Shown: positions 12,240 to 25,000 of the stretch, in pieces | How the letters are laid out: each line of letters opens with the position of its first letter | Numbering within the stretch: position 1 is the first letter of the stretch | Assembly: GCA_963978895.1 (NCBI GenBank) | Contig: OZ022242.1 | Span: 28,653,924 to 28,717,923, forward strand | Source of the DNA: Erpobdella octoculata | Lineage: Eukaryota > Annelida > Clitellata > Hirudinida > Erpobdellidae | Direction of reading: 5' to 3' | Length of the DNA: 64,000 bases | Position numbers and translations under genes: made by a program | The notes under the pieces: model-generated | Database searches by the model: none | The model's input: the letters and a program-made list of their open reading frames with translations, nothing else | What the model was told of the DNA's origin: nothing

Positions 12240-13555
12240 TCGTACGTGGATACATTTTATAAAAATAGTCAACAAAAACAAAATGACATTTGATAACCAT
12301 AAAATTTTTTTTGGTATATATTAGAAAATTTAATGAAATTTTTTATTGTGTTTACATTTTCAATTTACTAACGTATTTCATATAAATTCAAAGGATGTGA
12401 AAATTAAAGAGTGCAATAATTAATTATTAAAGAATTTCAGTATTCACGACATTTCTTGTGAATTGACGGCCATCGTTGAGAAGTGCTCCTTGCTTCTGAG
12501 ATTTTTTAAGATCTCATTATATAATATTTTTCGATTGCAGCGCCGCTTCTTTTGATCTCTAGGACTGAAAGTGTATATAAGCACAATTGCATAATAACTT
12601 TTATTACACGCCTGCGCGCAATAAATTCTTACGTGCATATCGATATCGTCTATACGACTAATTACGTAAGCGTGACAGAATCAGTGAGTGAGTGAGTGAG
12701 TGAGTGAGTGACGTGGGCTACTATAATATAGATAATAATCATTTAAGTTGTATAAATTCAACACAGGCTCTGAAAAATTGATAAATCAAATGGAAAGACT
12801 AAGTGACGACTGACTCGAGCAGTTTCGCCATGCTGAATTGGGTCTGGAAATCTACAAACAATGTCTTTTCTTGCAAATTGAAATAATTAATCATTTGCAC
12901 AAATAAAATTGAATGATGACATCTTTTTTCCTTTTCATGTACTTTATTACTAATTCACCATCTTCTAACATTATTTGACCAATATAGTAAATAACTTTTT
13001 TTTTAAATCTAACCACAACATATTCATTAATTTTCAACACAGAACAGTCATAATCCAGTACAGGGTTTTCTTTTGCTGTTAACTGAGGTTTGACATTGCT
13101 ATTCCCATTACTTTAAGTTGTACCTCGCTCTGTGTTTCGCTGACAATGTCTACTAACTATTGTGAAACCAAACCAAACCTACAAGGAAAATGAATTGCGT
13201 TTTTGCAATAACAATAATAGAAAATATCAAATTATAGGACTACACTAAACCTCCAATGCCAGGAGAATTAGTATTTAGTATCTAAGGACAAGGGGCAGTT
13301 TGATCTACAGATCAACGTACCCCATATCGGTAAGGATCAAAGAGCCCCGTGACATGGATCATACTATAAATGGCGATATCTCATAAATAAATGTTGCTTG
13401 AGAATTCAAATATGCCATAAAATAAGCCTTAGACATGCGTTTATCCAATGCAAAATTAATTTCCCCCCCAAAATATTTATCTAATCTGAAGTAATTTGTA
13501 ATTACAGAAACTCAACTGTTGTGAAAATTTACTTTTCTCTGGTAAAAACAAACTT
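12240..13555. other. AT-rich intergenic stretch with (GTGA)n
   Basis: A short (GAGT)n microsatellite lies at 12680-12710. No coding exon or transposon end was recognised. Confidence 0.4.
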
Positions 13556-14498
13556 TCGTATTTTTCAACCTCACCACCATCTCAAAACTACTCGAGAGAA
13601 TCGTACTGAAAAGATTAGGACCTCACATAACCTCATCATGCAACTACACAAAACTACAATCGTTCCGGTCACTCCACGGAAACAGCCTTACTTCACGTAC
13701 TTGATTCTATGCTACAAAACTGTGGCAGCCAGAAAGCTGTTGTGCTGGTCTGCCTTGATCTCTCGGCCGCTTTCGACACCATTCGCCACGACATCCTCAC
13801 TACCAGACTTGCCGACGAGTTTGGCGTTACCAGTTCTGCTTTGTCATGGATCTCCTCATACCTCAACAGCAGAAAACAATTCATAAAAATGGGCAAACAC
13901 TCTTCTGCACCCTCTGCCCTTGATGCGGGTGTTCCCCAAGGCTCTGTCCTGGGACCTCTTCTATTCACAACATACACCACACCCATCTGCGTCATCATCG
14001 AACAATCAAACGTCTCTTTCCACCAATACGCTGACGATACCTGTCTTTTTACCGCTCTCTCTTGTGACGACTCACCAAACATGATCCAAACTCTTACACT
14101 CTGCACACACAAAATTCAACAGTGGCACCGCTTAAACTTTTTACAGTTAAACCATACCAAGTCTGAAGTAATCATCCTTGGCTCACCACAGCAACTCACC
14201 AAATTTAAAGAATTAACCTCAATAGACATCGCCGGAGCCACCCTTCCTATATCTTCACACGTTAAACTGCTAGGCGTCACCCTTGACAGCCACTTACGCT
14301 TCGACCGTCACATATCTTCAACTATAAAGGCCTGCAACTATCATATACAGGCCCTGAAACACATACGCCCCCTACTCTCTACTGAGACTGCTACCACCCT
14401 TGCACGCAGCCTAGTCACATCTAGACTGGACTACTGCAACTCTCTGCTCAACGGAACATCATCGACTTTCTTAAATAAACTTCAACTTGGCATTTACT
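13556..14498 (+). pseudogene. CR1/L2-like LINE reverse transcriptase fragment
   Basis: The reading frame carries the RT core of a non-LTR retrotransposon: SKLLERIVLKRLGPHI, then after a frameshift near 13660 GHSTETALLHVLDSML, VCLDLSAAFDTI (motif A), GVPQGSVLGPLLF (motif B), YADDTCLF (catalytic motif C, near 14027) and VKLLGVTLDSHLRFD. It ends abruptly at 14498 in TSRLDYCNSLLNG, so the endonuclease, the finger region and the C-terminus are lacking. The clade is judged by motif wording only. Probably a 5'- and 3'-truncated dead copy. Confidence 0.85.
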
Positions 14499-14509
14499 TG
14501 TCTATCTAA

Positions 14510-14775
14510 ATGGAACAATGTCTGAATAATAACACCAAAAGTTAAATAGATGACGTAGCATGATGCATATTGACATGTCCATCTGGTATCACTGAGACTT
14601 TTTAATTCTAAAATCTTGAATATATGTTGTTGTGTTTGCAATTCTTTGAAATATGAATGGACCGCTGATCCAGACATAAACACGTACAATCTTTTCAGCA
14701 ATGAAAAACATTCAGAAGCAGGCTGGACATTTTTGAGACAGTCAATAATTACCAGGTTTAACCAATGAACATAAC
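14510..14775 (-). pseudogene. hAT-type transposase fragment (ZMYM1/TTF-like)
   Basis: The minus-strand frame reads LNLVIIDCLKNVQ, SLLKRLYVFMSGSAVH and LKSLSDTRWTCQYAS, the conserved block around the SDTRW motif found in hAT transposases and domesticated ZMYM proteins. It directly abuts the end of the LINE fragment at 14498. Catalytic D/E residues elsewhere in the fold are missing. Confidence 0.65.
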
Positions 14776-15107
14776 AAAGTATATATATTCATAGAGTACA
14801 ATAGCATATGGAGCATGCAGCTCATTTGAGCATGGACGCAAAGGGTCATAGCATTTAAACAATAGGCGTTCAACTGTTTATTCAAATGGAAGTTATTAAA
14901 TCTGAATTTAAGTTGATTGAATGCATGGTAATAAATAATTAACTAAAAAATAAATTTATCATTTTATTTAATACAAAAACAAGGATACATGAACATATTT
15001 AGAAATTTTATTTATTCAACTCCACTTTTAAAACTATTGAATTTAATATAGTTTATTTCTTATTATCAGAATTTAATTTTGCAGTTTTTCTAGATGATGG
15101 TTTTTTT

Positions 15108-16439
15108 TCATAACAATTTCTTTTTGTGACATTTTTTTCTGATGTTATCGTTCATTTCTTTAATTAGGGTTTTAACCATCACATTGAACATTCTTCCAGT
15201 AATTATTGACAAATGTTTTCTGAATAAATGGCCATCATCACAAACTTGTTTAAAAATGTTATGGCTGTTTTGAGTATTTTCCATGACTTGAAGAAAGGCA
15301 TGGACAAACACTTGCTGTTGCTGGGTCATGTCAAGAAAAAACTTTTTTGGATCTTCATTTTTTATGATTTCGTGGTAGAAAGTCCAAGCCTTCCCTGTTG
15401 ATCTGGTCAAGAAATCTTGATTTTGATAAAGTTTCTTCTTTTGTAATTCCAGAAACGTTTTCCATGGTTAATATCGGTGTGTCATCACTTGCTTTGAAAA
15501 AACCTGGCATGCAGAACAATTTTTCTTGTCAAAGACCTTGCAAGATAGCCAGCAACATAAAATATTATGCAAACGTCCATCTTTTCGTGATATCCAAGGC
15601 ACAGTTCATCCAAGCACAAACTAATCATGAGCTTCCCGAAATTCAAATCAACTTCCAGTCTTTTTTCTGCTTTTGCGGTAGAAAAAACACTGTGGACATC
15701 GTCCATGGAAAAGTTCGAAAATTTAACGAGAGATTGAAGCCTAATTGTTTTTTCAGCTTGAAGGACTTGTCACTCAGATATAAAAAATTTTTGAACTATG
15801 CAGCTGTCTGTACCAACCAAATATTTCTTCAATAGGATCTGATTGAAGCTGGCCAGTCAGGACATAATCCATTTTTTTCAGCAAGCATGAATCGAGCAAG
15901 ACCGAGCAATACTTTACAGGTCTGCCGGTTTGCTAAAAAGGTTTCCTTCGTCAATCCGCTGTACTTGGTTGCCACATGTTCCCACTCTATCAGCCAATTA
16001 GCAAAGTCAAGAAAAAAATTAAGTTTTTCATCATGAGTACCTTGGAGCATATTGTCAACACTTAGTTTTCTGCTGATGTCGACCAATGAAAATACTAGTC
16101 TGACTTAAAAAAATTTTCTGATTGTTTTTCTAACGCTCTCGACATTTTTTCTCTTCTAGATTCTGAGGTTGCAGCATCTGATCTTGGAGTTGTTGTTTCC
16201 AATGTGAGGTAAGATGGACAGTCTCTCTGAAACAAAATCTTGCTCTGTAAAATGCAGAGAGCACAAATAAGCTTTTGTCGGATTTTAATTAGTTTCGGGT
16301 CGAAGAACAGCCCTAATCCACTTATTCCGAGGTTTTTCATCAGTTGGAAATTTATGAATTGACACTTCCACAGATTTTAAATCATCAACACATAACCATA
16401 ACCAGATCGGCAGCCAGGAGCCGCACACCGTTTCGGCAT
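15108..16439 (-). pseudogene. P-element/THAP-type transposase, decayed
   Basis: Begins at ATG 16439 with MPKRCAAPGCRSGYG (C5 and C10 of a THAP zinc finger). It continues in other frames with HKFPTDEKPRNKWIRAVLRP and YLCSLHFTEQDF, which supply the THAP core and its C-x2-H pair. Downstream blocks run to 15829, and then IFYVAGYLARSL with a following CxxC region matches the C-terminal RNase-H-tail domain of P-type transposases. At least three frame changes and stops, so not functional. An acceptor-like TTTCAG precedes the start. No terminal inverted repeats found. Confidence 0.65.
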
Positions 16440-17931
16440 TGAACTTTGTTGATATCTGAAATATATTAGAAACAAATTAAACTGCTTTAAATAGACAAAT
16501 TCTTTATTAGCATTATGCATAAACATAAAACAAATTTAATAGTTAATATTGAATATTGAGGAATACTCTAATTTAGTAAATGTTCACATCGCTCGATTTG
16601 CAACGATCCACGATTCACGTTGCTTGATTCCTGAACAAAAAACCTTTTAATTCGATTAATTAATGAGAAACAATTATATCAAAGCATGAATTTGTTTAGA
16701 ACTAAACTGTTTAACTTTAATTTAATGTACAAGTTTACTTACTTTATAATTAATCGAACGATCACTCTGAGAGACGAACTGAACTAACTAAAGCTTCGAA
16801 CAGATTAATTGAAACAAAAACTTTTTTGCATTTCTTGCTTTGGCAATATTTTTATTATTTGTAATGGCAACACTGATAGTTTTTTACTTCTTAACACATT
16901 CTAGCGAACGTTGCGCAGTGTGTAGCACGTGTTTTGTGATTGGTTGAGGAATTTAATAATGACAGATAAGAGTTTATAAAAAATGTCATTTTGTTTTAAT
17001 TAATCTGTTCGATATTGTAATTCATGTATTGTTATTCAGAATAAAGCTTTCCTGAAAGTTTTAGAGCTCTAGGTGGTCAAAAAGTGAGTGAATTTTTGAT
17101 CACCACAGACAAACAAACAAATAAAGAAACAAACAAACAGAGAAACGAGTGAAGTTAAATAACAGCATTTAAAAATGCTAAAATCCCTTCGATATAAACG
17201 AAAAGTTTTTTAATTTTGCATAAATATCGTCAAAATTTTAACCAAAACAGGGAAAAAAACTACACCGTATGATAGAAAATTTTACAAGTTTAGCTGTATA
17301 ATTTTCTCAACGCTTAAGTTAAAAAATCGCTTTTATAGTTATTTATACAACGCAACACACAACGCAATAAAACGCTCCTTCAGGTGAACAAATTGACTAA
17401 TATTATTAATATTTTGAATTTATTATTATTCAAATTAAACAGTAGCTGAGAGGCAAATATTTGTCTTATACCTAAGAAACAAATCGCTGTCTGAATAACT
17501 TTGTAGCCAAAATCTAATCTAAATCAAATAAAAACCCACATTCTCGAGGAGCCAATATTTGTCCAGTTTTCGAGTTTATTTTTCTCACCAGCCAGCCAGC
17601 CAGCCAGCTTGTATGAATGTTTTGTTAAACTGCCTTTTTAGAAACAAGTTTCTAAAAATGCGTTAAAACATTTTACGTTTTAGGCATTTATTTTTTTAGT
17701 CCCTATTAGCCAATTTCCGAAACTGGTTAAATAACTTTACTTTAATTCCATCATGAAAAAAAACTTGTTATTTCAGCTTTATATGTTTATAAATTTAAAG
17801 AAATCTCGAGCACCGCCGGGTATCTCGCAAGTACTTTGAAAAGATAAAAATATAGAAGCTTCAATCATCATCTTTCCTTGTTATACCTCTATAAAAACAG
17901 AAACAATTGCAAAAATAAAACGATTGCTGGA
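16440..17931. other. Non-coding stretch
   Basis: AT-rich, with a (CAGC)n-type run near 17590 and short AACAAAC repeats near 17115. No exon or transposon end recognised. Confidence 0.4.
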
Positions 17932-18962
17932 CAGTGCCGGATCCAGGAACTTCGTAAGGGGGGCCCAAAATTTTTTTTCAGTTTTTTTTTAAATTTTGAT
18001 TGCTGTCGTTATAAAGCCCGTTGTAAGATATCTTGAATTTTTGATTTAGTAAAACCAAACAAATGGAATCGAAATCAAACTTTTAATCTACTCGCATTTT
18101 TCCCCCTTTTTTTTTTCTCTTTCACTTTCTTTCTGTATTTTTTTCTCTGGAGCAATATCAACACAAAACATGTCTTTTTTCACCAGAGTTAAGTCATCAG
18201 ACACTTGAAAGCTAAAATTTAGTGAACCATGAAAAACTTTTGTAATTATGCGGCTACTAATTGTTTGCAATTTTTTGATGATAATAAGTCTATAAAATAG
18301 AAAATCCTTGACCACATTCTTCTAAATAATTGATATGTGAAATATGTGTAAATTGAAAATATAAGAAACTTTCGAATCAATATGTATAAAACTATGTTTT
18401 TATTATAATTTTTTACTTTAAAAAACCAAATAAACTAAAAACTTATGGTTTATTTCTTTACAGAAACGTTCAAATCTCTGAATCTTCGTTTTACACTTCT
18501 TAGGCCAATTTTGGGTCTTCATTTCTATTTTTGGGGGCCAAAACTACGTCAGGGAACCCACTGAAAAGTCAGAAGGCGAATACCCTCTCTGCTCCCTCCA
18601 AATTGACGTCCCAGGACTTACAGCTTTTATTCATATTACAAATGTTTTAAAAACTTGTTGAGCCATCTAAAGTTATTTAGAAAAAGGTAACTGTCTTTTT
18701 CAACTTTTTTGCTGGACCTGCCGGTGAAAGTCTAAATGTTTTTTTTTAGATATTATTTGAATTATATTTTGTATTGAATTGGTTTGAAAAAGGCCCGAAT
18801 TTCTTAAATATCTGCCAATTATCAGAACTATTGATGGTCGAGAGATGAATTTAGTAAAGATAAAGCCTCAGGATACAGAGACAAAAACTTTAAGCTAAAA
18901 ATTGCAATTTTTTTATTTTTTTGAAAACTCTGAGGGGGTCCCTGCCCCTAGATCCGCTACTG
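17932..18962. mobile_element. hAT-type MITE (CAGTGCCGGATCCAGG ends)
   Basis: The left end CAGTGCCGGATCCAGG and the right end, which reads CAGTAGCGGATCTAGG on the other strand, form imperfect TIRs. The flanks TTGCTGGA (17924-17931) and TTGCTGTA (18963-18970) match in 7 of 8 bases, as for an old hAT duplication. No intact transposase; a GGATCCAG end of similar type is seen alone near 58074. Confidence 0.78.
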
Positions 18963-19017
18963 TTGCTGTATGACATTGTTAAAAGTGACGTTTTTAATCA
19001 GCTCAACATTACAAATA

Positions 19018-22000
19018 TTACTTAAAATTGCGATATATAAATAATAATAAATAAAAAACTAAAAGTTCAAATGAATTCAAAACGATAGAACACTTTTCAG
19101 AAAATGAACGCTCATGATTCGGCGAAAACTGCCTAAACTGAAAATTCATTCGAGGAACCACGTTTTTCAGCATTTTCACTCTATTCATGTTGTCTTTAAA
19201 CAACTCACATTTTTGTAATGGTGGAAGAAATGAAGTTCGAGATAATTTTGAAGCTGATTTGAGGGCATGGTCAGACTTGTCATCTTGAAGTGCTAGCGGG
19301 TAAATTGAAGAGGAAGGAATTGGAAGAGAGGGATTCCACTCCTCGCTTGAGGTTGAAGGCTGTCCAAGTATAAGAATCATTTGATGATTGCTGCGCCTGT
19401 CAAGCATGGCGATGTCAATAAACCTCAGGGACGAAATTTTAAAATGCAAAGTTTTGCAGCCAATATTTGATGAACTGGCATCTCTTTCTGATTTTCTCTG
19501 AGAATAATTGAGCAAATAATCACATTCCTTATCAGAGTTTAACTGTTTGAGAAGTTTGTTGTTTAGTACATTGGCTTTGATTTCTTTCACCTAAAATTTT
19601 TAATAAGGCCAACTTAATTATTTAAAAAAATAAAATTTTATGAAACTGAAAGTCTCAATGACTAAAAGTAAATGTATCTGTTTTCAGAGTTTTTCACTAT
19701 TCTGAAACTAATTAGTCACAGTTATTAAATTTGGCTCAACTGATACCATAAAATGCCTTTTTGAAACACTGTAAGCTTACACCTCCTGACCTCGGCGTTT
19801 ATGTAAAACAACGGTTTTTGCTTGAAAGCAATCCACAAAATAATGTTTGTGACTTTATTATATCACGTTTAACGATAAAATTCATATCAGTGGTGAGTTG
19901 AGAGCATATACGTGGAGTAGGAACAATCGGATATTTTGAAACGGAGGAACAACCAAATTGAAAAAAACAAAAATTTGCAAACATTATTTTTATATTATTT
20001 ACCAATGAGAAGGTTTTCTTACTTCAAACAACAAGCTCCACGACTGTTCTGGAAGACTTGGCTGCTGAAAACTGTTAAAATCAAAAGCACTGTTGCTGTC
20101 GATAAAACGATAATTTCCTTCCATCAAAACGGTGTGGCTTAACACCTTACAAAAGTCATCAACATAAAAATGATGATTTATTTGGAAATAGTTAGAGTCG
20201 TTTTCTTGGGGAGTCAAAAAGTAGAATGTCCTTGTAAGGAAAACACCGTATGGCCTGATCTCACATCTTTGACTTGTCCACAAACCTTCAAGATGTGCTG
20301 TGAGGTTTGGCCTTTGGTACATTTCTAACTGAGGAGGAGATATATCGTTTGATTTGCTTATGGAGCGGCATAACTTGCAACCTGGGTTCTTGAAAAATTT
20401 ATAAACACAAAAGGTTATCAAAAATGGAACTCTTAAACGTTTTAGTTTTGGATGAATTAAAGAACACTGAATTTTCTTTTATCATGATTATAGAACATTT
20501 CGGGTTTTTAAATTTCGAATTCTCGGGTTCGAATTTACGATTTTCTATATACCGGGTTCCGGTTTTAGAATTTCATAGTTCTGGGTTTGTGTTCGGGTTT
20601 TAAAATTGCAATGTTTTGAGTTTGGGTCAAGTTTGTTTTAAGTTTGGGCAGTACCAATATTTTATTTTTGAGAATGCGCCCAAGAGTGATTTTTTACATA
20701 CTCTTATTTAACTTGCAATCTCTGTTTGTGGCTTTCTTTGTAAGCAAATCTAGAATGTAAAATTTAACCAGCTTTTTGACTAGCTAGGAAGCTGAAACTC
20801 TCAGCAGAGCTTTATATTAGAATACATTACATTATTCAATTAATTTCGACATATTTTAATAAATTAATAATGGATCTGAAAATTGCGTACATTCTTGATG
20901 TAGCGATTTATTTATAATTCTTTATTTAATTACAACGCAGTATTAACCATTAAGCTGAGAAGGCTATAGCCTTAGGCCCTGGAAAATATTGGCCCTAAAA
21001 ACTTTGGTCCTAAAAATTTCAGCCCTGAATTTTTTGGCCCTAAAAATATCAGCCCTGAAAAATATAGGCTCTCATTGACGAAATTATAGCTATCATCTGT
21101 CCATATATTGATACTAGCAGTGCCCGTAGCGGCTTCGCTCGCATGAAATTAGAGAGTTTGAACCGTGCATCCATAGTAGAGATCATTTTTTTAGGTCTCG
21201 GCTCGGCCCGTCGACAAATTAGCCCAGCCCGTTTTAAAAACCCAAACTCCTGGCCCGGCACAGCCCGTCTGAATTAGGCCCGGCCCATTTTTACAGGCCT
21301 AGAAGTTCTATATACTTGATGAAAAACTTCGGCCCGTCCCACCTTGACATCAGGTTTGGCCCGGCCAAACTGAAGACCCTAAAATCACTAAAATATCTAT
21401 ATACTTGGTGAAAAACTTCGGCCCGTCCCACTTTGATTTAAGGTTTGGCATGGCCCGTGTGAAGACTCTAAAATAACGGCTTGGCCCAGCCGATGATAAA
21501 TTGGACTTAGTTTTAACCGGCACAAAACTTCAAAATACTAATTTTTACATTTGTAGCACTTACAGTTTGTGAGTAGCAGTTATTTTGAAATCAAATAACC
21601 CTTATTTCCACCCCACATTTGAGGTCCTGGAAACCAAATTTTCAAAAAATGCTTAAACACGTATTTCATTATTTTTGGAGTAGAAACTAAATACTAATTT
21701 TTACTTCTGTAGCATTAACAGTTTTTGAGTAGCAGCTACTTTAAAAACCAAATAACCCAAAAAATGATGAAACACGTATATCTTTTCTTTTGGAGTAGAT
21801 ACTAAGTATTAATTTTTACATCTGTGGCAATTACAGTTGTTGAGTAGCAGTTACTTTAAAAACCAAATAACCCAATTTTCCACCCCACATTTGAAGTCCT
21901 GGAAACCAAATTTTCAAAAAATTGTGAAACCCATATATCATTATTTTTAGAGTAGAAACTAAATACTAATTTTTACTTTTGTAGCATTAACAGTTTTTGA

Positions 22001-25000
22001 GTAAAAGCTACTTTAAAAACCAAATAACCCAATTTTCCAACCCACATTTGAGGTCCGGGAAACCAAATTTGTAAAAAATGGTGAAACACGTATATCTTTA
22101 TTTTTAGAAAAGAAACTAAATAATAATTTTTACATCTGTGGTATTTACTGTTTTTGAGTAGCAGTTACTATAAAAGACAATTAGCCCTATTTTCCACCCC
22201 ACATTTGAAGTCCTGGAAACCAAATTTTCAAAAAATGCTAAAACCCGTATTTCATTATTTTTGGAGTAGAAACTAAATACTAATTTTTACTCCTGTAGCA
22301 TTCACAGTTTTTGAGTAGCAGCTACTTTAAAAACTAAATAACCCAGTTTTCCAACCCACATTTGAGGTCCGGGAAACCGAATTTTCAAAAAATGGTGAAA
22401 CACGTATCTTTTTATTTTTGAAAAAAAATCTATATACCAAATTTCAAAATCTCCTCATTTTTGGTTTTCGAGATATACATTGTTTTAGAAAAAAGTTTGT
22501 TTTCCAGTTTTTTCCCCTCAGGAGCAAAATTTTCAAAAATCCTTTCTTAGCGAATGTTTACGCTATAAAAGTAATATAAGTTCCAAATTTCACGTTCCTA
22601 TGATGAGGCGTTTGAGCTCGGCGTTGATTATCAGTCAGTCAGTCAGTCGGTCGGTCGGTCGGTCGGTCAGTCAGTCAGTCAGTCAGGACATGTTCTTTTA
22701 TATATATAGATATTGATATTCTTGTTCTATAACCGAAAAACTTAATTTGAATATCTTTCGTATTTCTAAATTGGCGTATTGAAATAAAAGTGAGTGTTGA
22801 AAAACTCGTTTTTTCCTTTACTTGTTTTACATACTTTTATTCAATTTGCAATCTCTGTTTGTTTGTGGCTTTCTCTGTACGCAAATCTAGCAAGTAAAAT
22901 TTAACCAGCTTTTTGACTAGCTAGGAAGCTAAAATTTTCAGCATAGCTTTATATTGGAAAACATTACATTATTCAATTGATTCCTACATATTTAATAAAT
23001 TGATAATACATCTGTAAGTTATGGGTTTCCAAAAAACCGTGTAGTACCAAGCTTCGGATTTGGGTCGGAATTAAAAACAACGTCAGAAGCTGTAAAGAGT
23101 TTGAATGCAAAAATGATAGTGAATCCAATGCTTCAGCAGAAAACAACGAAGTGCTTGAACAAATAATGATGATCCCAGATGAGAACGTTGGTACTTAGAT
23201 GATCAACGAACCAAATATTCAGGATGAGGCTGAGGAGCCGGATGGTTCAAGAAATATTAGACGAAACCAAATTTCCAGGAGTAATTAAAGAACTAGGCTT
23301 GTACAAGAAGTTGATGAGCCAAAGGAACCAGAGGACACACTTGCGACGTCGGCGGAAGTAGCTGCCGTTCAAGAAAATTTCCCTCACTTGGTTGATAACA
23401 TCAATATCAATAACGCATGAAAAAAAGTAAAGTAGAAAAAATGTGATTTAATTGGAAGCTTAAGAGGAAAACGAGAAAAAAGACTTGTGATCGAGCTTTA
23501 ATGTCTGACTTAGTAAATGTCCTGTTCTCGAATTAAGTGTTTTGTTTTGTTTGGCTGTCTTTGAGTGACATGCAAGGGTAAAGCACAGAATGCGTAGATA
23601 GTAGACTTATTTGTGTTTTCTGACAGAACGCAGGAAATCATAAACAAATAAGCAAAAAGAACAAGATATTAAAAGAAAGTCTATAACGAACGTTCAATAT
23701 TCCGCTAAAAATAAGATTTAGAAACTGTGTTAAAGTCTTTTACCAAAATGTAAACAATTTATTCAAAACTTCTGCCAGGCTAACAGGAAAATTATTTTGT
23801 TGTTTTTATTGCGCAAGAAAAAAGTTGTTTTTGAAAAAATGTATTTTTTTTTATTTAAAATTATTGTTGCAAAATTTAGATTAGTCGTTGTCAGTAGCGT
23901 GCCCCGACGTTTACTAACAAACACTTTATTATGAAGAAGTTCAAGAAGCAATTTTATTAAATTTTAAAAAGCAAGCAGGAACGAGTTTAAACTAGCGATT
24001 AGAGAAAACCACGTGGAAACAGTCGCACAGGACTTTCCCTTTTAACAAAAAAACCCAAGTGTAGCCTCTCCAACAGCTATCGCGAACTCCCTTATATAAG
24101 GAAAAATAGTTACGTAATCCGAATCCACCACTCTGATTGGTCGATAAAAATGAATAGTCGATAAACCGATATAAACAAATACTAAACATATAATTAGCTC
24201 CCTAAATCTTGACCGCGAAGATATCAAATTTTGGCATTAATTTAATAAGTTAATCATGATTAATTCACAACACTAATTTTAATGCATGAGCCAAAAATGC
24301 GCTAAAGTCATTGAAGTCTCTTCGATAAAACACAAAACCTTTTGTAATTTTTCAATATTTCTTAAACTTTATAACAAGTTTTTTCTATTTTAAAAATAAA
24401 TGAATTTTCAAATAACTTTTATAAAAACTTGACAAAGTATTAATTTACAAAAGATTTTATAATAAGATATCACCATCATGCTACATTGAAATATGAAAAC
24501 GTCAAAACGTTATTGTTGACATAAAGGCGCGTTTACACAGGCAAAGATTTGCTGGCGCCAAATGTCAATGTCGCCTAAAGTCAGAAAAAATGCACGTGTA
24601 AACGCTCTCACGCATGACATTGATATCTTGGCAGCCAAGATTTTTAATGTTGGTTGCCTTCCAACTTTCAATGTACCAAGTGAATAATGCGCGAAGCACA
24701 TTACTTATTAGACTAATCCGCAAGACAAAAATAAATGCTTTTTTTTATAAATTTTAATTATTTAAAACATAAAAACTTTGTACAATTTTATTTTTTTATT
24801 GAAAATATATTTTATTTTTATAATAATTAATATTTCAAACATCACTTGACCGCTCTTCGATATTTCTCCTAAAATAGCCTAGTTAAAGTCACTTTTAATA
24901 ATTTAAATTTTTATTTTATTATGAAAATATAAATATTAAAAATTTTTCAAAATTTTAGAGTTGTATTTTAAATTTCTTTAGTTTTGAACGCGATTCTTTT

